Shown: piece by piece, positions 29,263 through 37,841 of the stretch
Numbering within the stretch: the stretch's first letter is position 1
Layout: each line of letters begins with the position of its first letter
Assembly (NCBI RefSeq): GCF_015762685.1
Contig: NZ_PEHF01000097.1
Span: forward strand, 1 to 53,226
From: Candidatus Symbiopectobacterium sp. 'North America'
GTDB lineage: Bacteria; Pseudomonadota; Gammaproteobacteria; Enterobacterales; Enterobacteriaceae
Length of the DNA: 53,226 nucleotides
Reading direction: 5' to 3'
Program-made: the position numbers and the translations under genes
The notes under the pieces: generated by a model
Database searches by the model: none
Told to the model about the DNA's origin: nothing
Seen by the model: only the letters and a program-made list of their open reading frames with translations

Positions 29263-29475
29263 TTATTTAGATACATTACGTGATTGAGCAATAGCGTTAT
29301 CAATCCATGCGTCAATCTCATTTTCTACAAATGCCACAGACCTTAACCCTATTTTCACCTTATCTGGGAAACGGCCTTCTTTGATAAGGTCATACATCTT
29401 GGTTCTACTAAAACCGACTCTTCTCAGAACTTCAGGAACACGGATTAATCTTTTTCCTACGATTTCATTTCTCAT
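29263..29475 (-). CDS. alpA: AlpA-family phage/island regulator
   Basis: The 70-residue protein shows the AlpA/MerR-like winged helix: 'LIRVPEVLRRVGFSRTKMYD', 'LIKEGRFPDKVKIGLRSVAF' and 'VENEIDAWIDNAIAQSRN'. In P4-like elements this protein activates accessory or excision functions (compare P4 Vis and CP4-57 AlpA). It heads the minus-strand series of small genes, which it may control. The frame is intact. Confidence 0.88.
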   Translation of the reverse strand: MRNEIVGKRLIRVPEVLRRVGFSRTKMYDLIKEGRFPDKVKIGLRSVAFVENEIDAWIDNAIAQSRNVSK

Positions 29476-29659
29476 TTGTCTTTTCCTCTGTTGTTTCGAC
29501 AGGAGCTATAGTAGGAAAAATTGAGATCACAAGATGCAGGGATTGACAGACAAGATTTTTTGAGCAAGTGGCAGGAAGCGGTTTTCGGGGAAAATGGGAG
29601 TTTGCGGATTTCGCTGGTTTTGAAGAATGGGGACCAGCCTTGGCAATAGTCCCCAGCAC
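29465..29659 (-). CDS. possible Ash-family leader protein
   Basis: This frame ends 11 bp inside alpA. Its start ('LGTIAKAGPHSSKPA') resembles the 'LAMVAKAG' signature of Ash-type proteins of P4-like elements, which overlap downstream genes. The rest has low complexity and no clear domain. It could be a non-coding leader of alpA. Confidence 0.3.
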   Translation of the reverse strand: MLGTIAKAGPHSSKPAKSANSHFPRKPLPATCSKNLVCQSLHLVISIFPTIAPVETTEEKTNEK

Positions 29660-29672
29660 GTAGGAAGGGGGG

Positions 29673-29948
29673 TTACTTCCCTTTCTTCTCGTCTTCCTCT
29701 TCTTTTTCGTTCATCTTCATGGCGTCAGCGACCTTGGTATCCATCATGTGGTCATTCTTGCTCAGGTAGAGGTTAAACAGCCGATCGAATTCGCCCGTGA
29801 GCACTTTTTCAGCGAACGGTTTATCGGTATCCTTGATTTGAGCACCGCCCCTGATGACTTCAGCGTCATTAGGGTAGAGAAGTCTGGAAAGCTGTTCGTA
29901 GGAGATTTTTTCGTTGTTTCTCTTCGCCCAAAGCAGCAGATCCAGCAT
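29673..29948 (-). CDS. hypothetical charged protein
   Basis: ATG 29948 ('MLDLLLWAKRNNEKISYEQL') opens 91 codons ending in a highly charged tail ('MKMNEKEEEDEKKGK'). No family is recognised. It follows the DUF6387-type pseudogene on the same strand. Confidence 0.5.
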   Translation of the reverse strand: MLDLLLWAKRNNEKISYEQLSRLLYPNDAEVIRGGAQIKDTDKPFAEKVLTGEFDRLFNLYLSKNDHMMDTKVADAMKMNEKEEEDEKKGK

Positions 29949-30020
29949 TGGGATAATCCTCCAGTTGATCACTTTTTTGATCGTGCTCAGTCCAAACCTA
30001 AATGAAGCTGTTCGCGGCTT

Positions 30021-30603
30021 CTAGAGATCATGAGTCCTGCGCCATTCAGGAAGCATAAGCTTCATATGTTCGATAACTTCGTCATCCGTAAGAACGCGGA
30101 TGTTGAGTTCAAGATAAAGCGGTTTATAAAGATTCAGCGTATCAACATCTGTCAGACGCCACATGCCTACACTGCTTGATGTAGGCGTAAGCGGCCCACT
30201 ATCATTACGTCCCAAGCTTCTAAGTATATTGAGATCTTTTAATCGATGTGCATATCTCGCTACATCCATAACAGTTATATGCCTGATATGTCTTTTGGCA
30301 TCTGAAAGTGGATTTTCGACAGCTTGTCGTAATGGGTAATCTTTACCATACACAGCAGCAGGTTTATCGCTAGGGCTAACCAGCAAAGGCTGTCCGGCTA
30401 AAATCTTAGCCTCATTACCAATGATGAATTTGACGATACACCCTGTCGCTATCATCCAGTTCTAAATTAAAGTCATATTCAGCTAGCTCTAATCGAGTAA
30501 CTAACTCCCTCTTCAGGTCACTAACTGTTATCTCCTGTAAAACATCATAGTTACTCAGCTTGAACCACTGTTTTACCGCTTTCATGACTTCGCTGGCTTT
30601 CAC
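30021..30603 (-). pseudogene. DUF6387-type protein, frameshifted
   Basis: GTG 30603 is preceded by 'gaaggga'. The first frame gives 'VKQWFKLSNYDVLQEITVSD' and stops after 'DRVYRQIHHW'. The overlapping frame continues 'GNEAKILAGQPLLVSPSDKP', 'MDVARYAHRLKDLNIL' and 'LNIRVLTDDEVIEHMKLMLP'. The opening WF.L..YD resembles proteins annotated DUF6387 in enterobacterial islands. A single frameshift near 30425 separates the parts. Its biochemical role is unknown. It is the island gene nearest to serT. Confidence 0.6.
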
Positions 30604-30761
30604 TCGCGTCCCTTCTTAATTGTTAGCAGAAATCTCTCAAGACATTTTCTATCGATTTCAACGCTTGGCAACAGCTAAAGAGGAATTTTTGACGATATGG
30701 ACAAGAGGAGATGAGCGGATAATCAGGGGAAATTAGATGAAAAAACAGGTAGGCTAGAAAC

Positions 30762-30789
30762 AAAAAAAGTCCTTTTATACGGGACTTTT
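30762..30789 (-). terminator. terminator of tRNA-Ser(UGA)
   Basis: AAAAGTCC / GGACTTTT inverted repeat with an A7 run on the plus strand, i.e. hairpin plus T-run in tRNA sense, about 50 bp beyond the tRNA 3' end. Confidence 0.65.
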
Positions 30790-30841
30790 ATGCTGTACAG
30801 AATCAAAAACCATTTGTAACTAATTGATTCTATTGAATGAG

Positions 30842-30929
30842 TGGCGGAGGAGGTGAGATTCGAACTCACGGAGCTGTTACACTCGGCGGTTTTCAAGACC
30901 GCTGCCTTAAACCACTCGGCCACCCCTCC
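30842..30929 (-). tRNA. serT: tRNA-Ser (anticodon UGA), island attachment site
   Basis: The minus strand begins GGAGGGGTGGCCGAGTGG and ends TCCGCCA with CCA encoded. It has the long variable arm of serine tRNAs and the anticodon loop CTTGAAA (UGA). Pairing of the acceptor ends (GGAGG..CCTCC) and the TTCGAAT loop are intact; total length is 88 nt. Position next to yccA matches serT of enterobacteria, a known integration hotspot. Confidence 0.97.
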
Positions 30930-31159
30930 ACAACGAAGCGAACTATAAACACAGCCCGAAAGGTTGTAAAGCCCGATAACGCTCAACTGTGCTAAAAATA
31001 ACCTATTTAGCGTTAACTGGACGTAATATCATCATAATGCTTATAAAATTAGCACTTCACAGCGTAAAGAAGGGTAAAACGTCTTTAATAACCCTATGCA
31101 ACTATCTATGCTGATATCCTGAGTCATAATAATCACTTAACAGAGAGAGAGTCGCTGCC

Positions 31160-31819
31160 ATGAATCGTATTGTTGTCTCTTCCAGACAGGAAAGCTCACT
31201 GCTCAGCACTCACAAGGTGCTGCGTAACACGTATTTCCTTTTATCACTTACTCTGGGCTTTTCCGCGCTTACCGCAACCGTCAGTACCGTGCTAAACCTC
31301 CCCGCCCCTGGCTTGTTGTTGATGCTGATAGGGTTTTACGGGCTGATGTTTTTGACCCACAAACTCGCTAACAGTCCAGCAGGTATTCTGGCAGCATTTG
31401 CGCTCACTGGTTTTATGGGGTATACGTTGGGCCCAATTCTGAGCTCACTAATTGCCTCCGGCGCCTCTGACATTATTATGCTTGCATTGGGCGGCACGGC
31501 CCTGGTCTTTTTCTGCTGCTCTGCCTATGTTCTAACAACGCGCAAGGATATGTCATTCCTGTCCGGGATGATGATGGCAGGATTTGTTGTTCTGATCGTC
31601 GGGGTGATTGCCAATCTGTTCCTGCAACTTCCAGCGTTGCATCTTGCGTTGAGCGGCTTGTTCATTCTGTTCTCTGCCGGTGCCATTCTCTGGGAAACCA
31701 GCAACATCATTCACGGTGGTGAAACGAATTATATTCGCGCCACGGTTAGCCTGTACGTTTCCATCTATAACCTGTTCGTGAGCTTGTTGAGCATTTTAGG
31801 CATCATGCGCAACGACTAA
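31160..31819 (+). CDS. yccA: YccA, Bax-inhibitor-1 family membrane protein
   Basis: The 219-residue protein has seven hydrophobic helices and the family ends ('[20 protein letters not shown]' ... '[20 protein letters not shown]'). In E. coli YccA is an inner-membrane substrate and modulator of the FtsH protease, protecting SecY when translocons jam. ATG 31160 follows 'agagagag'. It is the first intact chromosomal gene after serT. Confidence 0.96.
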   Translation: MNRIVVSSRQESSLLSTHKVLRNTYFLLSLTLGFSALTATVSTVLNLPAPGLLLMLIGFYGLMFLTHKLANSPAGILAAFALTGFMGYTLGPILSSLIASGASDIIMLALGGTALVFFCCSAYVLTTRKDMSFLSGMMMAGFVVLIVGVIANLFLQLPALHLALSGLFILFSAGAILWETSNIIHGGETNYIRATVSLYVSIYNLFVSLLSILGIMRND

Positions 31820-31861
31820 GCAGATTGAGGCTTGTGCCTTTATCATTCCACTGATGTAACG

Positions 31862-31898
31862 GGCCTGAGTTTGGCGTCTCTGCCGATCAGGCCTTTTT
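31862..31898 (+). terminator. terminator after yccA
   Basis: GGCCTGA / TCAGGCC stem followed by TTTTT. Confidence 0.75.
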
Positions 31899-31973
31899 AT
31901 TCCCCCTTATCCCCCATTCTTCCGACTGACTTTCTTTGCTACACTTCGCTTAAAACAGGGGTTACGAGGCACT

Positions 31974-32303
31974 ATGTTGGAGTTTGAAGGGCGTTTTATA
32001 GAAACGGATGTACAGGGATACTTGCTTAACAGCGCTGATTGGAGTGAGTCTCTCGCGCCACTACTGGCAAAGCAGGAAGATATCGCGTTAACAGATGCGC
32101 ATTGGGAAGTGGTGCGCTTTGTTCGCCACTTCTATCTGGAGTTCAACACCTCCCCGGCGATTCGCATGCTGGTAAAAGCGATGGCACAAAAGTACGGCGA
32201 AGAAAAAGGTAATAGCCGCTACCTGTATCGGCTCTTCCCGAAAAGCCCAGCCAAACAGGCAACCAAAATTGCAGGGCTACCTAAGCCGGTAAAATGTATC
32301 TGA
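31974..32303 (+). CDS. tusE: TusE, sulfur carrier for tRNA 2-thiolation
   Basis: This 109-residue DsrC-family protein ends with the catalytic penultimate Cys ('KPVKCI'). The core '[20 protein letters not shown]' is characteristic. TusE accepts sulfur from TusBCD and passes it to MnmA for s2U34 formation in tRNA for Lys, Glu and Gln. The frame is intact; it is convergent with yccX, 7 bp apart. Confidence 0.96.
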   Translation: MLEFEGRFIETDVQGYLLNSADWSESLAPLLAKQEDIALTDAHWEVVRFVRHFYLEFNTSPAIRMLVKAMAQKYGEEKGNSRYLYRLFPKSPAKQATKIAGLPKPVKCI

Positions 32304-32310
32304 TATTCGG

Positions 32311-32589
32311 CTAATAGCGGATTGAAAAACCCGTGTAATCCATCATCGCGCAGGGCTCGACAAGAACTCGCTCAACACGAGCACTGCGCGGCCCACCCGC
32401 TTTTAGCCAAATGATAAGTTGTTCAACCTGCTGCGACTCACCACTGGCTACTACTTCCACACTGCCATCCTCACAATTTCTGGCATACCCTTTTACGCCC
32501 AGCTGTCGAGCCTGCTGTTGTGTGTGATAACGAAAACCAACACCCTGCACCACACCGTATACATAGGCTGTCACACAGTGTTCAGACAT
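32311..32589 (-). CDS. yccX: acylphosphatase
   Basis: The 92-residue protein contains '[20 protein letters not shown]', with the phosphate-binding loop G-V-V-Q-G-V-G-F-R, the catalytic Arg, and the catalytic Asn in '[13 protein letters not shown]'. It hydrolyses acyl phosphates such as acetyl phosphate. The frame is intact. Confidence 0.95.
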   Translation of the reverse strand: MSEHCVTAYVYGVVQGVGFRYHTQQQARQLGVKGYARNCEDGSVEVVASGESQQVEQLIIWLKAGGPRSARVERVLVEPCAMMDYTGFSIRY

Positions 32590-32722
32590 CTAAACGCCTC
32601 CTCAATCATCAATAGGCAGACACCTTTATTTCCTGCACGGCAATACAATATGCATCATACTATTAACAGTAAAATAACTTCGTTCCGGTAGCAAATACGC
32701 TACATCGACGTTCCACATACAA

Positions 32723-32750
32723 CTTGAAATTTGGGCGTTCGCGCCCATAT
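32723..32750 (+). promoter_or_regulatory. sigma-32 heat-shock promoter of hspQ
   Basis: CTTGAAA (32723-32729), a 13-nt spacer, then GCCCATAT (32743-32750) closely match the sigma-32 consensus CTTGAAA-N11-16-CCCCATNT. It lies about 40 bp before the hspQ start. Confidence 0.85.
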
Positions 32751-32791
32751 TAGAAGTAAGGTTACAGAGTCAGATTATCTCAGAAGGCATT

Positions 32792-33100
32792 ATGATTATC
32801 TGTAAATTTGGTATTGGAGAACAGATTCGTCATAAACTACTGGGATACCCTGGTGTCGTGATTGATATCGATCCTGAATACTCGCTGGTAAGCCCGGTGT
32901 GGGAGGAACTGTATGCCCACGATACGCTGCGCTCTGCACCTTGGTATCATGTTGTGATGGAAGATGAACAAGGACAAGACATTCATACCTATCTTGCGGA
33001 AGCACAGTTGATGCAAGAAGCCCCCGATAATGACAGACACTCTTCTCTGGATGAGCTTGCTAAAGAGATCAAGCAGCGAGCGCCTCGCTTACAGCATTAA
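32792..33100 (+). CDS. hspQ: HspQ heat-shock protein / Lon specificity factor
   Basis: The 102-residue product matches HspQ: '[20 protein letters not shown]', 'DIDPEYSL', '[20 protein letters not shown]', 'AEAQL', and a terminal 'APRL'. HspQ binds hemimethylated oriC DNA and enhances Lon degradation of selected substrates in known species. Heat induction is supported by the sigma-32 promoter upstream. The frame is intact. Confidence 0.96.
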   Translation: MIICKFGIGEQIRHKLLGYPGVVIDIDPEYSLVSPVWEELYAHDTLRSAPWYHVVMEDEQGQDIHTYLAEAQLMQEAPDNDRHSSLDELAKEIKQRAPRLQH

Positions 33101-33136
33101 TACCGGCCGAGGTGACAGGCATTAAGTGCAGACCTT

Positions 33137-33550
33137 TTACTTGGCAAGACCCAAGCGTGGAATCTCGATTTTGGGACAGCGATCCATCATCACCTCAAGT
33201 CCGGCATTTTTTGCCAACACCGCCGCCTGCTCGTTTATAACGCCAATTTGTAACCACAGCACTTTTGCACCAATAGCGATGGCTTCTTTAGCCACCTCGT
33301 AAGCAGCCTCTGACTGGCGAAAGACATCAACCATGTTCACCTTGGCAGGAATATCGGCAAGTGACGCATAAACCCGTTGGCCATGAAGCTCTTGCCCTGC
33401 CAATTTAGGGCTGACGGGGATTACGTCATACCCTTGCTCCAATAAATAAGCCATCACACCATAGCTGGGACGAGAGACTTTTTCACTGGCACCGACCAAA
33501 GCAATCGTTTTTACCCTCTCCAACACCGATTTAATCTCTGCATCCTTCAT
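33137..33550 (-). CDS. yccU: CoA-binding-domain protein YccU
   Basis: 137 residues starting at '[20 protein letters not shown]'. It has the Rossmann-type CoA-binding fold: '[20 protein letters not shown]', '[10 protein letters not shown]', '[16 protein letters not shown]' and '[18 protein letters not shown]'. ATG 33550 is chosen because the next upstream in-frame start adds 15 residues absent from relatives. The precise function is not established in the family. Confidence 0.93.
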   Translation of the reverse strand: MKDAEIKSVLERVKTIALVGASEKVSRPSYGVMAYLLEQGYDVIPVSPKLAGQELHGQRVYASLADIPAKVNMVDVFRQSEAAYEVAKEAIAIGAKVLWLQIGVINEQAAVLAKNAGLEVMMDRCPKIEIPRLGLAK

Positions 33551-33801
33551 TGCTGTTACCTCGTATTGCATGAACTCTTTTACAGTGTACACCACTGCGC
33601 CACCTTATTTTTGTCTTACATTGCCGATAAATCGGGTATTCAATCTAGCATACCTAAACGTAGAATCGTCAAATAAACAAAGCATTAAACGCACAAGGGG
33701 GCAAATCACAACAGCGATAAAAACTGTTAAAAAATGAAAACTTTGACACATTTAGCCAAATACTCAACAATGGCGCGTTAAATGATGCCGGAGGAAAGCT
33801 G

Positions 33802-34452
33802 ATGAAATTGTACCGTGTTTTAGTGCTGCTTTTCTTCGTCACGAGCAGTATAACCAGCGCTGCCACCACCCTAAAATTACATCAGGATATTGAACTGCTC
33901 GCCGTCGATGGGCAAAAAGTGTCCAGTTCACTGTTAAAAGACGCAGATAGCCTGGAACTGGACAACGGTCAGCACCAATTACTGTTTCGGGTGGTGAAAA
34001 TTATTTCCGCCTCTGGCGGTGAAAAACGCACTTATTCATCGCCGCTGTTGTTGGCAGCATTCAATATGCGTAATCAGGACGTCATTACCATCCAGTTGCC
34101 CGTACTCGACACACCAAAAGCGCGAGAGCGTTTCGACCTCGATGCCCACTACCAGCTCGTGGATAACCACAATAACCCTATCAGCGCACGCCTTGACAGG
34201 CTTGAACTGAGTAATAATGAGCTCACTCACCAGTTGAAACCCATCCTGGCACAGTATAATGCCGCCAATAAAAATGCATCCGTGACTGCCTTTACCTCAC
34301 CCAAGCAAAGCGCGAAAACCTGGCCTGAAAATAACGCAGACAATGCTCAGGACAGCATTGACCCCTTTCTTATCCTCAAATACTGGTTTCGGCAGGCAGA
34401 CAAAGACACGCAGGATCGCTTTATGAAATGGGCTAAGGAAAAGGACAAGTAA
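33802..34452 (+). CDS. yccT: YccT (DUF2057) periplasmic protein
   Basis: 216 residues with a signal peptide ('MKLYRVLVLLFFVTSSITSA'). The DUF2057 domain includes 'LKLHQDIELLAVDGQKVSSS', 'LLKDADSLELDNGQHQLLFR' and 'SPLLLAAFNMRNQDVITIQL'. In E. coli the homologue is reported to dampen curli secretion (CsgI). SD 'aggaaa'. The frame is intact. Confidence 0.92.
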   Translation: MKLYRVLVLLFFVTSSITSAATTLKLHQDIELLAVDGQKVSSSLLKDADSLELDNGQHQLLFRVVKIISASGGEKRTYSSPLLLAAFNMRNQDVITIQLPVLDTPKARERFDLDAHYQLVDNHNNPISARLDRLELSNNELTHQLKPILAQYNAANKNASVTAFTSPKQSAKTWPENNADNAQDSIDPFLILKYWFRQADKDTQDRFMKWAKEKDK

Positions 34453-34594
34453 TAAAATCGCACCGCTGTTTTGATTATTTTAACCGCAGTTGCATCAATG
34501 CGTTGGTTGTTAGTCGCATTTTTTTCATCTACATCTTTTCAGGGAAATAGCGTTCTCGTAATCTGTGTTTATTATTCTGATGAAAGGACGTAAC

Positions 34595-35053
34595 ATGGAA
34601 CTCACCACCCGTACTATTCCTGAACATAAGCACATTGCTTTAGTGGCGCACGACCACTGTAAGCAGGCTCTGCTGGATTGGGTGAGTACACACAAGAACA
34701 CGCTGTCTGAACACCACCTTTACGCGACAGGCACCACGGGGAACCTGATCCAACGCACCACCGCGCTTCCAGTTAAAAGCATGCTGAGCGGCCCGATGGG
34801 GGGAGACCAGCAAGTCGGAGCCTTGATTTCGGAAGGAAAAATCGATCTGATGATCTTCTTTTGGGACCCACTGAATGCGGTTCCGCACGATCCTGACGTC
34901 AAGGCACTGCTTCGCTTGGCTACCGTCTGGAATATTCCGGTCGTAACCAACCGTTCCACCGCTGATTTTTTGGTTAACTCAGCCCTTTTTAAACAGCCCG
35001 TTGAGATCGCCATTCCTGACTATCAACGCTATCTGAATGAGCGTCTGAAGTAA
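34595..35053 (+). CDS. mgsA: methylglyoxal synthase
   Basis: 152 residues from ATG 34595, with SD 'aaagga'; an upstream in-frame ATG adds residues not found in relatives. Active-site motifs: '[11 protein letters not shown]' (Asp/His), 'TGTTGNLI', '[14 protein letters not shown]', '[20 protein letters not shown]' and the catalytic His/Asp set. It converts dihydroxyacetone phosphate to methylglyoxal, relieving sugar-phosphate stress. It is convergent with helD. Confidence 0.96.
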   Translation: MELTTRTIPEHKHIALVAHDHCKQALLDWVSTHKNTLSEHHLYATGTTGNLIQRTTALPVKSMLSGPMGGDQQVGALISEGKIDLMIFFWDPLNAVPHDPDVKALLRLATVWNIPVVTNRSTADFLVNSALFKQPVEIAIPDYQRYLNERLK

Positions 35054-35094
35054 CGCGGCGCATCAGCGCTACCCGGTTGCTGGCAGCGCTGTTA

Positions 35095-37149
35095 TCAAGG
35101 TTTCCTCTGAAGCGGAACACCGATACGCTGTAATTGCTCAACAAAGACAGATGGCGCGTCACGATCGTAGAGCAACCAGACCCGGTGTTTCGCACGGGTT
35201 AGCGCCACATAAAGTAAACGACGTTCTTCCGCATCAGCAAAAGGTTCCGGCTGGGGTAACAAGACCTGCTCCAGCAAACTTTCACGCGGCAAGGCAGGGA
35301 AACCTTCCTTGCCATCGTTCAATCCCACAATCACCACATAGTCAGCCTGTTGCCCCTTGCTGGCATGGATGGTCATAAACTCAATAAGCAGGTTTGGCCA
35401 TCTCACACTCGCTTTATCCAGCATGGCTGGCCGCAAATGGTGATAACGCGCCAGCACAAGAATACGCTCATCAGGCGTGACGTAACTGCTGAGCTTATCG
35501 AACAACGCTTCCAACTGTGTTTCAGGCAGCAGAATGACCGCTTTTTTATCGCCAGCTTGCAGGCTGTTCAGAGGTTTCTTTAACTGATGCGGATTCTGCT
35601 GCACAAAGGTATTGGCAATCTCGCCAATACGATCGTTAAAGCGATAGGTTGTATCCAGCGCACAACGCTCACCGAGCCCAAAGTGATGCTCAAACGCGGT
35701 GGTCAGCGTCAGTTCCGCGCCACTGAAACGGTAAATCGCCTGCCAGTCATCACCAACAGCAAAAAGGCGGGTACGCAGATTTTGCCTGCGCAGCGCGGCC
35801 AACAATTGCGCACGCTGGGGAGAAATATCCTGAAATTCATCGACCAGAATATGCTTCCATGGGCTGATAAAGCGTCCTTTATCCAGCAAATTTACCGCCT
35901 GATGGATCAGGCCGGAGAAGTCCACCGCGCCTTCTTCTTTCAATGCTGCTTTCCACGCCTTAAGCAAAGGGGCCATCAAGCGTAAACCACGCTGCAATCT
36001 CGGGCGCTTCTCATCATCCGCCAGCGCCAGCATGTCATTTTGGCTCCCGCCCTGCATACGCATTAGTCCGAGCCAGCGATCCAAACGACCACTCAGGCGC
36101 GCAGCCAGACGCGCATCCAGCCAGAACTCGCCGTCAGGCACATCCCACGCCATCTCCTCGCTCAGCCACTCCCGCCATCCTTTGGCTTGCGCTTTCTTCT
36201 CCGCGCACTGCTGCTGCCAGGTTTTAATCAGCAACTCATGTCGTAGCGCGCCATTGCTTTCCAATCGGCTGATAACCGGCGCCTTATGCGTAGCATGCTG
36301 AATAATATGCAGGACCAGCGCATGGAATGTTTTGGCCTGTACAGCGTCCGTGTGTAAGCACGCCTGAATGAGTTCGTTCATCTCCTGCGCGGCTTTGCGG
36401 CCAAAGGCAAATAACAGGATTTGTTCCGGCATCGCTTCGTTTTGGTGCAGCAACCAGGCAGCGCGCGCTACCAGTACGGACGTTTTTCCACTGCCCGCTC
36501 CCGCCAGCACCAATACGGAATCTTCACCATTGATGACGGCGCGACACTGCGAAACATTAAGCGGAGTCGTTTCTACGCTGTCAAAAAACGCCTGCTCTGA
36601 GGAAAGCGTTTTTTCCATCCAGGCTTGATTACAGGCGGTTCGACACGACTCCCCCTCAGCGAGCCACTGCTGACAGAGGGTGTATCTGTCATAACAGTTC
36701 ACAAACTCCGTCAGCCTTGCCACAGGCAGCGGCAAGGAAGCAAACGTTGCGCGAATATCTGTCTGTAACTCAGTCAACGCCTGACGTGAAGCCCACCCAT
36801 GGAGGTTCGCCATTTGCTCGATATCGGTGACCAGACGCAGCAACGCATCGGCACACTCCGCGCTCATGTCGTCACTCCACTGACGCCACATTTTCATCAG
36901 ATAGCGGTAGAACTGCTGGGTTTCCTGCCATTCGGTGCCATGCAGTCGCACCACCTGGTTTTCTGGCAGCACAAACTCCAACGCCCCCCATACCAGCCCA
37001 CGCTTGCATTGAATATCCAGCAACTGGTTAAAGGGAATGACATACTCGTGTTTCTCACCGCTCACCTGAACGCCCGCATTGAGCAGCCTCACCCGATTGT
37101 AGGGGTGTTGCGCCAGATGTTTGCCTAAAGAGGTTGCTTTCAGTTCCAT
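35095..37149 (-). CDS. helD: DNA helicase IV
   Basis: 684 residues, the same length as E. coli HelD. An N-terminal domain of about 190 residues is followed by UvrD-like motifs: Ia/Walker A 'VLAGAGSGKTSVLVARAAWL', Walker B 'HILVDEFQDISPQRAQLLAA', motif III 'VGDDWQAIYRFSGAE', motif V 'FMTIHASKGQQADYVVIVGL' and motif VI 'YVALTRAKHRVWLLYD'. It is a 3'-5' superfamily 1 helicase involved in recombination. The frame is intact despite the decay around it. Confidence 0.96.
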   Translation of the reverse strand: MELKATSLGKHLAQHPYNRVRLLNAGVQVSGEKHEYVIPFNQLLDIQCKRGLVWGALEFVLPENQVVRLHGTEWQETQQFYRYLMKMWRQWSDDMSAECADALLRLVTDIEQMANLHGWASRQALTELQTDIRATFASLPLPVARLTEFVNCYDRYTLCQQWLAEGESCRTACNQAWMEKTLSSEQAFFDSVETTPLNVSQCRAVINGEDSVLVLAGAGSGKTSVLVARAAWLLHQNEAMPEQILLFAFGRKAAQEMNELIQACLHTDAVQAKTFHALVLHIIQHATHKAPVISRLESNGALRHELLIKTWQQQCAEKKAQAKGWREWLSEEMAWDVPDGEFWLDARLAARLSGRLDRWLGLMRMQGGSQNDMLALADDEKRPRLQRGLRLMAPLLKAWKAALKEEGAVDFSGLIHQAVNLLDKGRFISPWKHILVDEFQDISPQRAQLLAALRRQNLRTRLFAVGDDWQAIYRFSGAELTLTTAFEHHFGLGERCALDTTYRFNDRIGEIANTFVQQNPHQLKKPLNSLQAGDKKAVILLPETQLEALFDKLSSYVTPDERILVLARYHHLRPAMLDKASVRWPNLLIEFMTIHASKGQQADYVVIVGLNDGKEGFPALPRESLLEQVLLPQPEPFADAEERRLLYVALTRAKHRVWLLYDRDAPSVFVEQLQRIGVPLQRKP

Positions 37150-37374
37150 TTTCGTTACGCCATGAAAAAAAAGGCTTTTCGGTAGTTTACCTGCGACACA
37201 GACCCTTTCTCCAGTGTTAAAACACGTTAAGATATCCCTGCGCTTGATGTAATATTCTTTCTGATGACATCATACGCGATGTGTGCTGAAGCAATGCCAT
37301 GAGATGTCTGTATTTTGTAATGATAGATGCCCTATTTACGAGACCTTCGCTACGCCTGACATCATGGAGCAACA

Positions 37375-37821
37375 ATGCGAGCCGTATTGAACATTCTTAA
37401 TTTTGTGCTGGGTGGATTTTTCACTACTCTGGCATGGTTTATTGCAACGCTAATCAGCATTGTTCTGATTTTCACATTGCCACTGACCCGATCATGCTGG
37501 GAAATCACCAAGCTATCACTGTTCCCTTACGGCAATGAGGCTGTTCACATCGATGAGGTAGAGCCTGAGCGTAAAAATGCCGTATTGAGCGCGGGGGGGA
37601 CAGTCCTCAATGTCTTCTGGTTTATTCTTTTCGGATGGTGGCTGTGTATATCGCATATTGCCAGCGGCATTGCGCAATGCCTAACGATTATCGGTATTCC
37701 TGTCGGGATCGCCAACTTCAAACTGGCGGTCATCGCGCTGTGGCCTGTAGGTCGTCGCGTGGTTTCCATTGAAGAGGCACAGGCGATACGTGAAAGAAAC
37801 GCGCGCCGTCGCTATCGCTAA
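37375..37821 (+). CDS. yccF: YccF inner-membrane protein
   Basis: 148 residues with two YccF domains: 'VLNILNFVLGGFFTTLAWFI', 'LTRSCWEITKLSLFPYGNEA', 'VLNVFWFILFGWWLCISHIA' and 'CLTIIGIPVGIANFKLAVIA'. It probably has four transmembrane helices. Function is not established. It precedes yccS by 20 bp and they form an operon. Confidence 0.93.
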   Translation: MRAVLNILNFVLGGFFTTLAWFIATLISIVLIFTLPLTRSCWEITKLSLFPYGNEAVHIDEVEPERKNAVLSAGGTVLNVFWFILFGWWLCISHIASGIAQCLTIIGIPVGIANFKLAVIALWPVGRRVVSIEEAQAIRERNARRRYR

Positions 37822-37841
37822 CCGTCGGTAAGGAGCAGACG

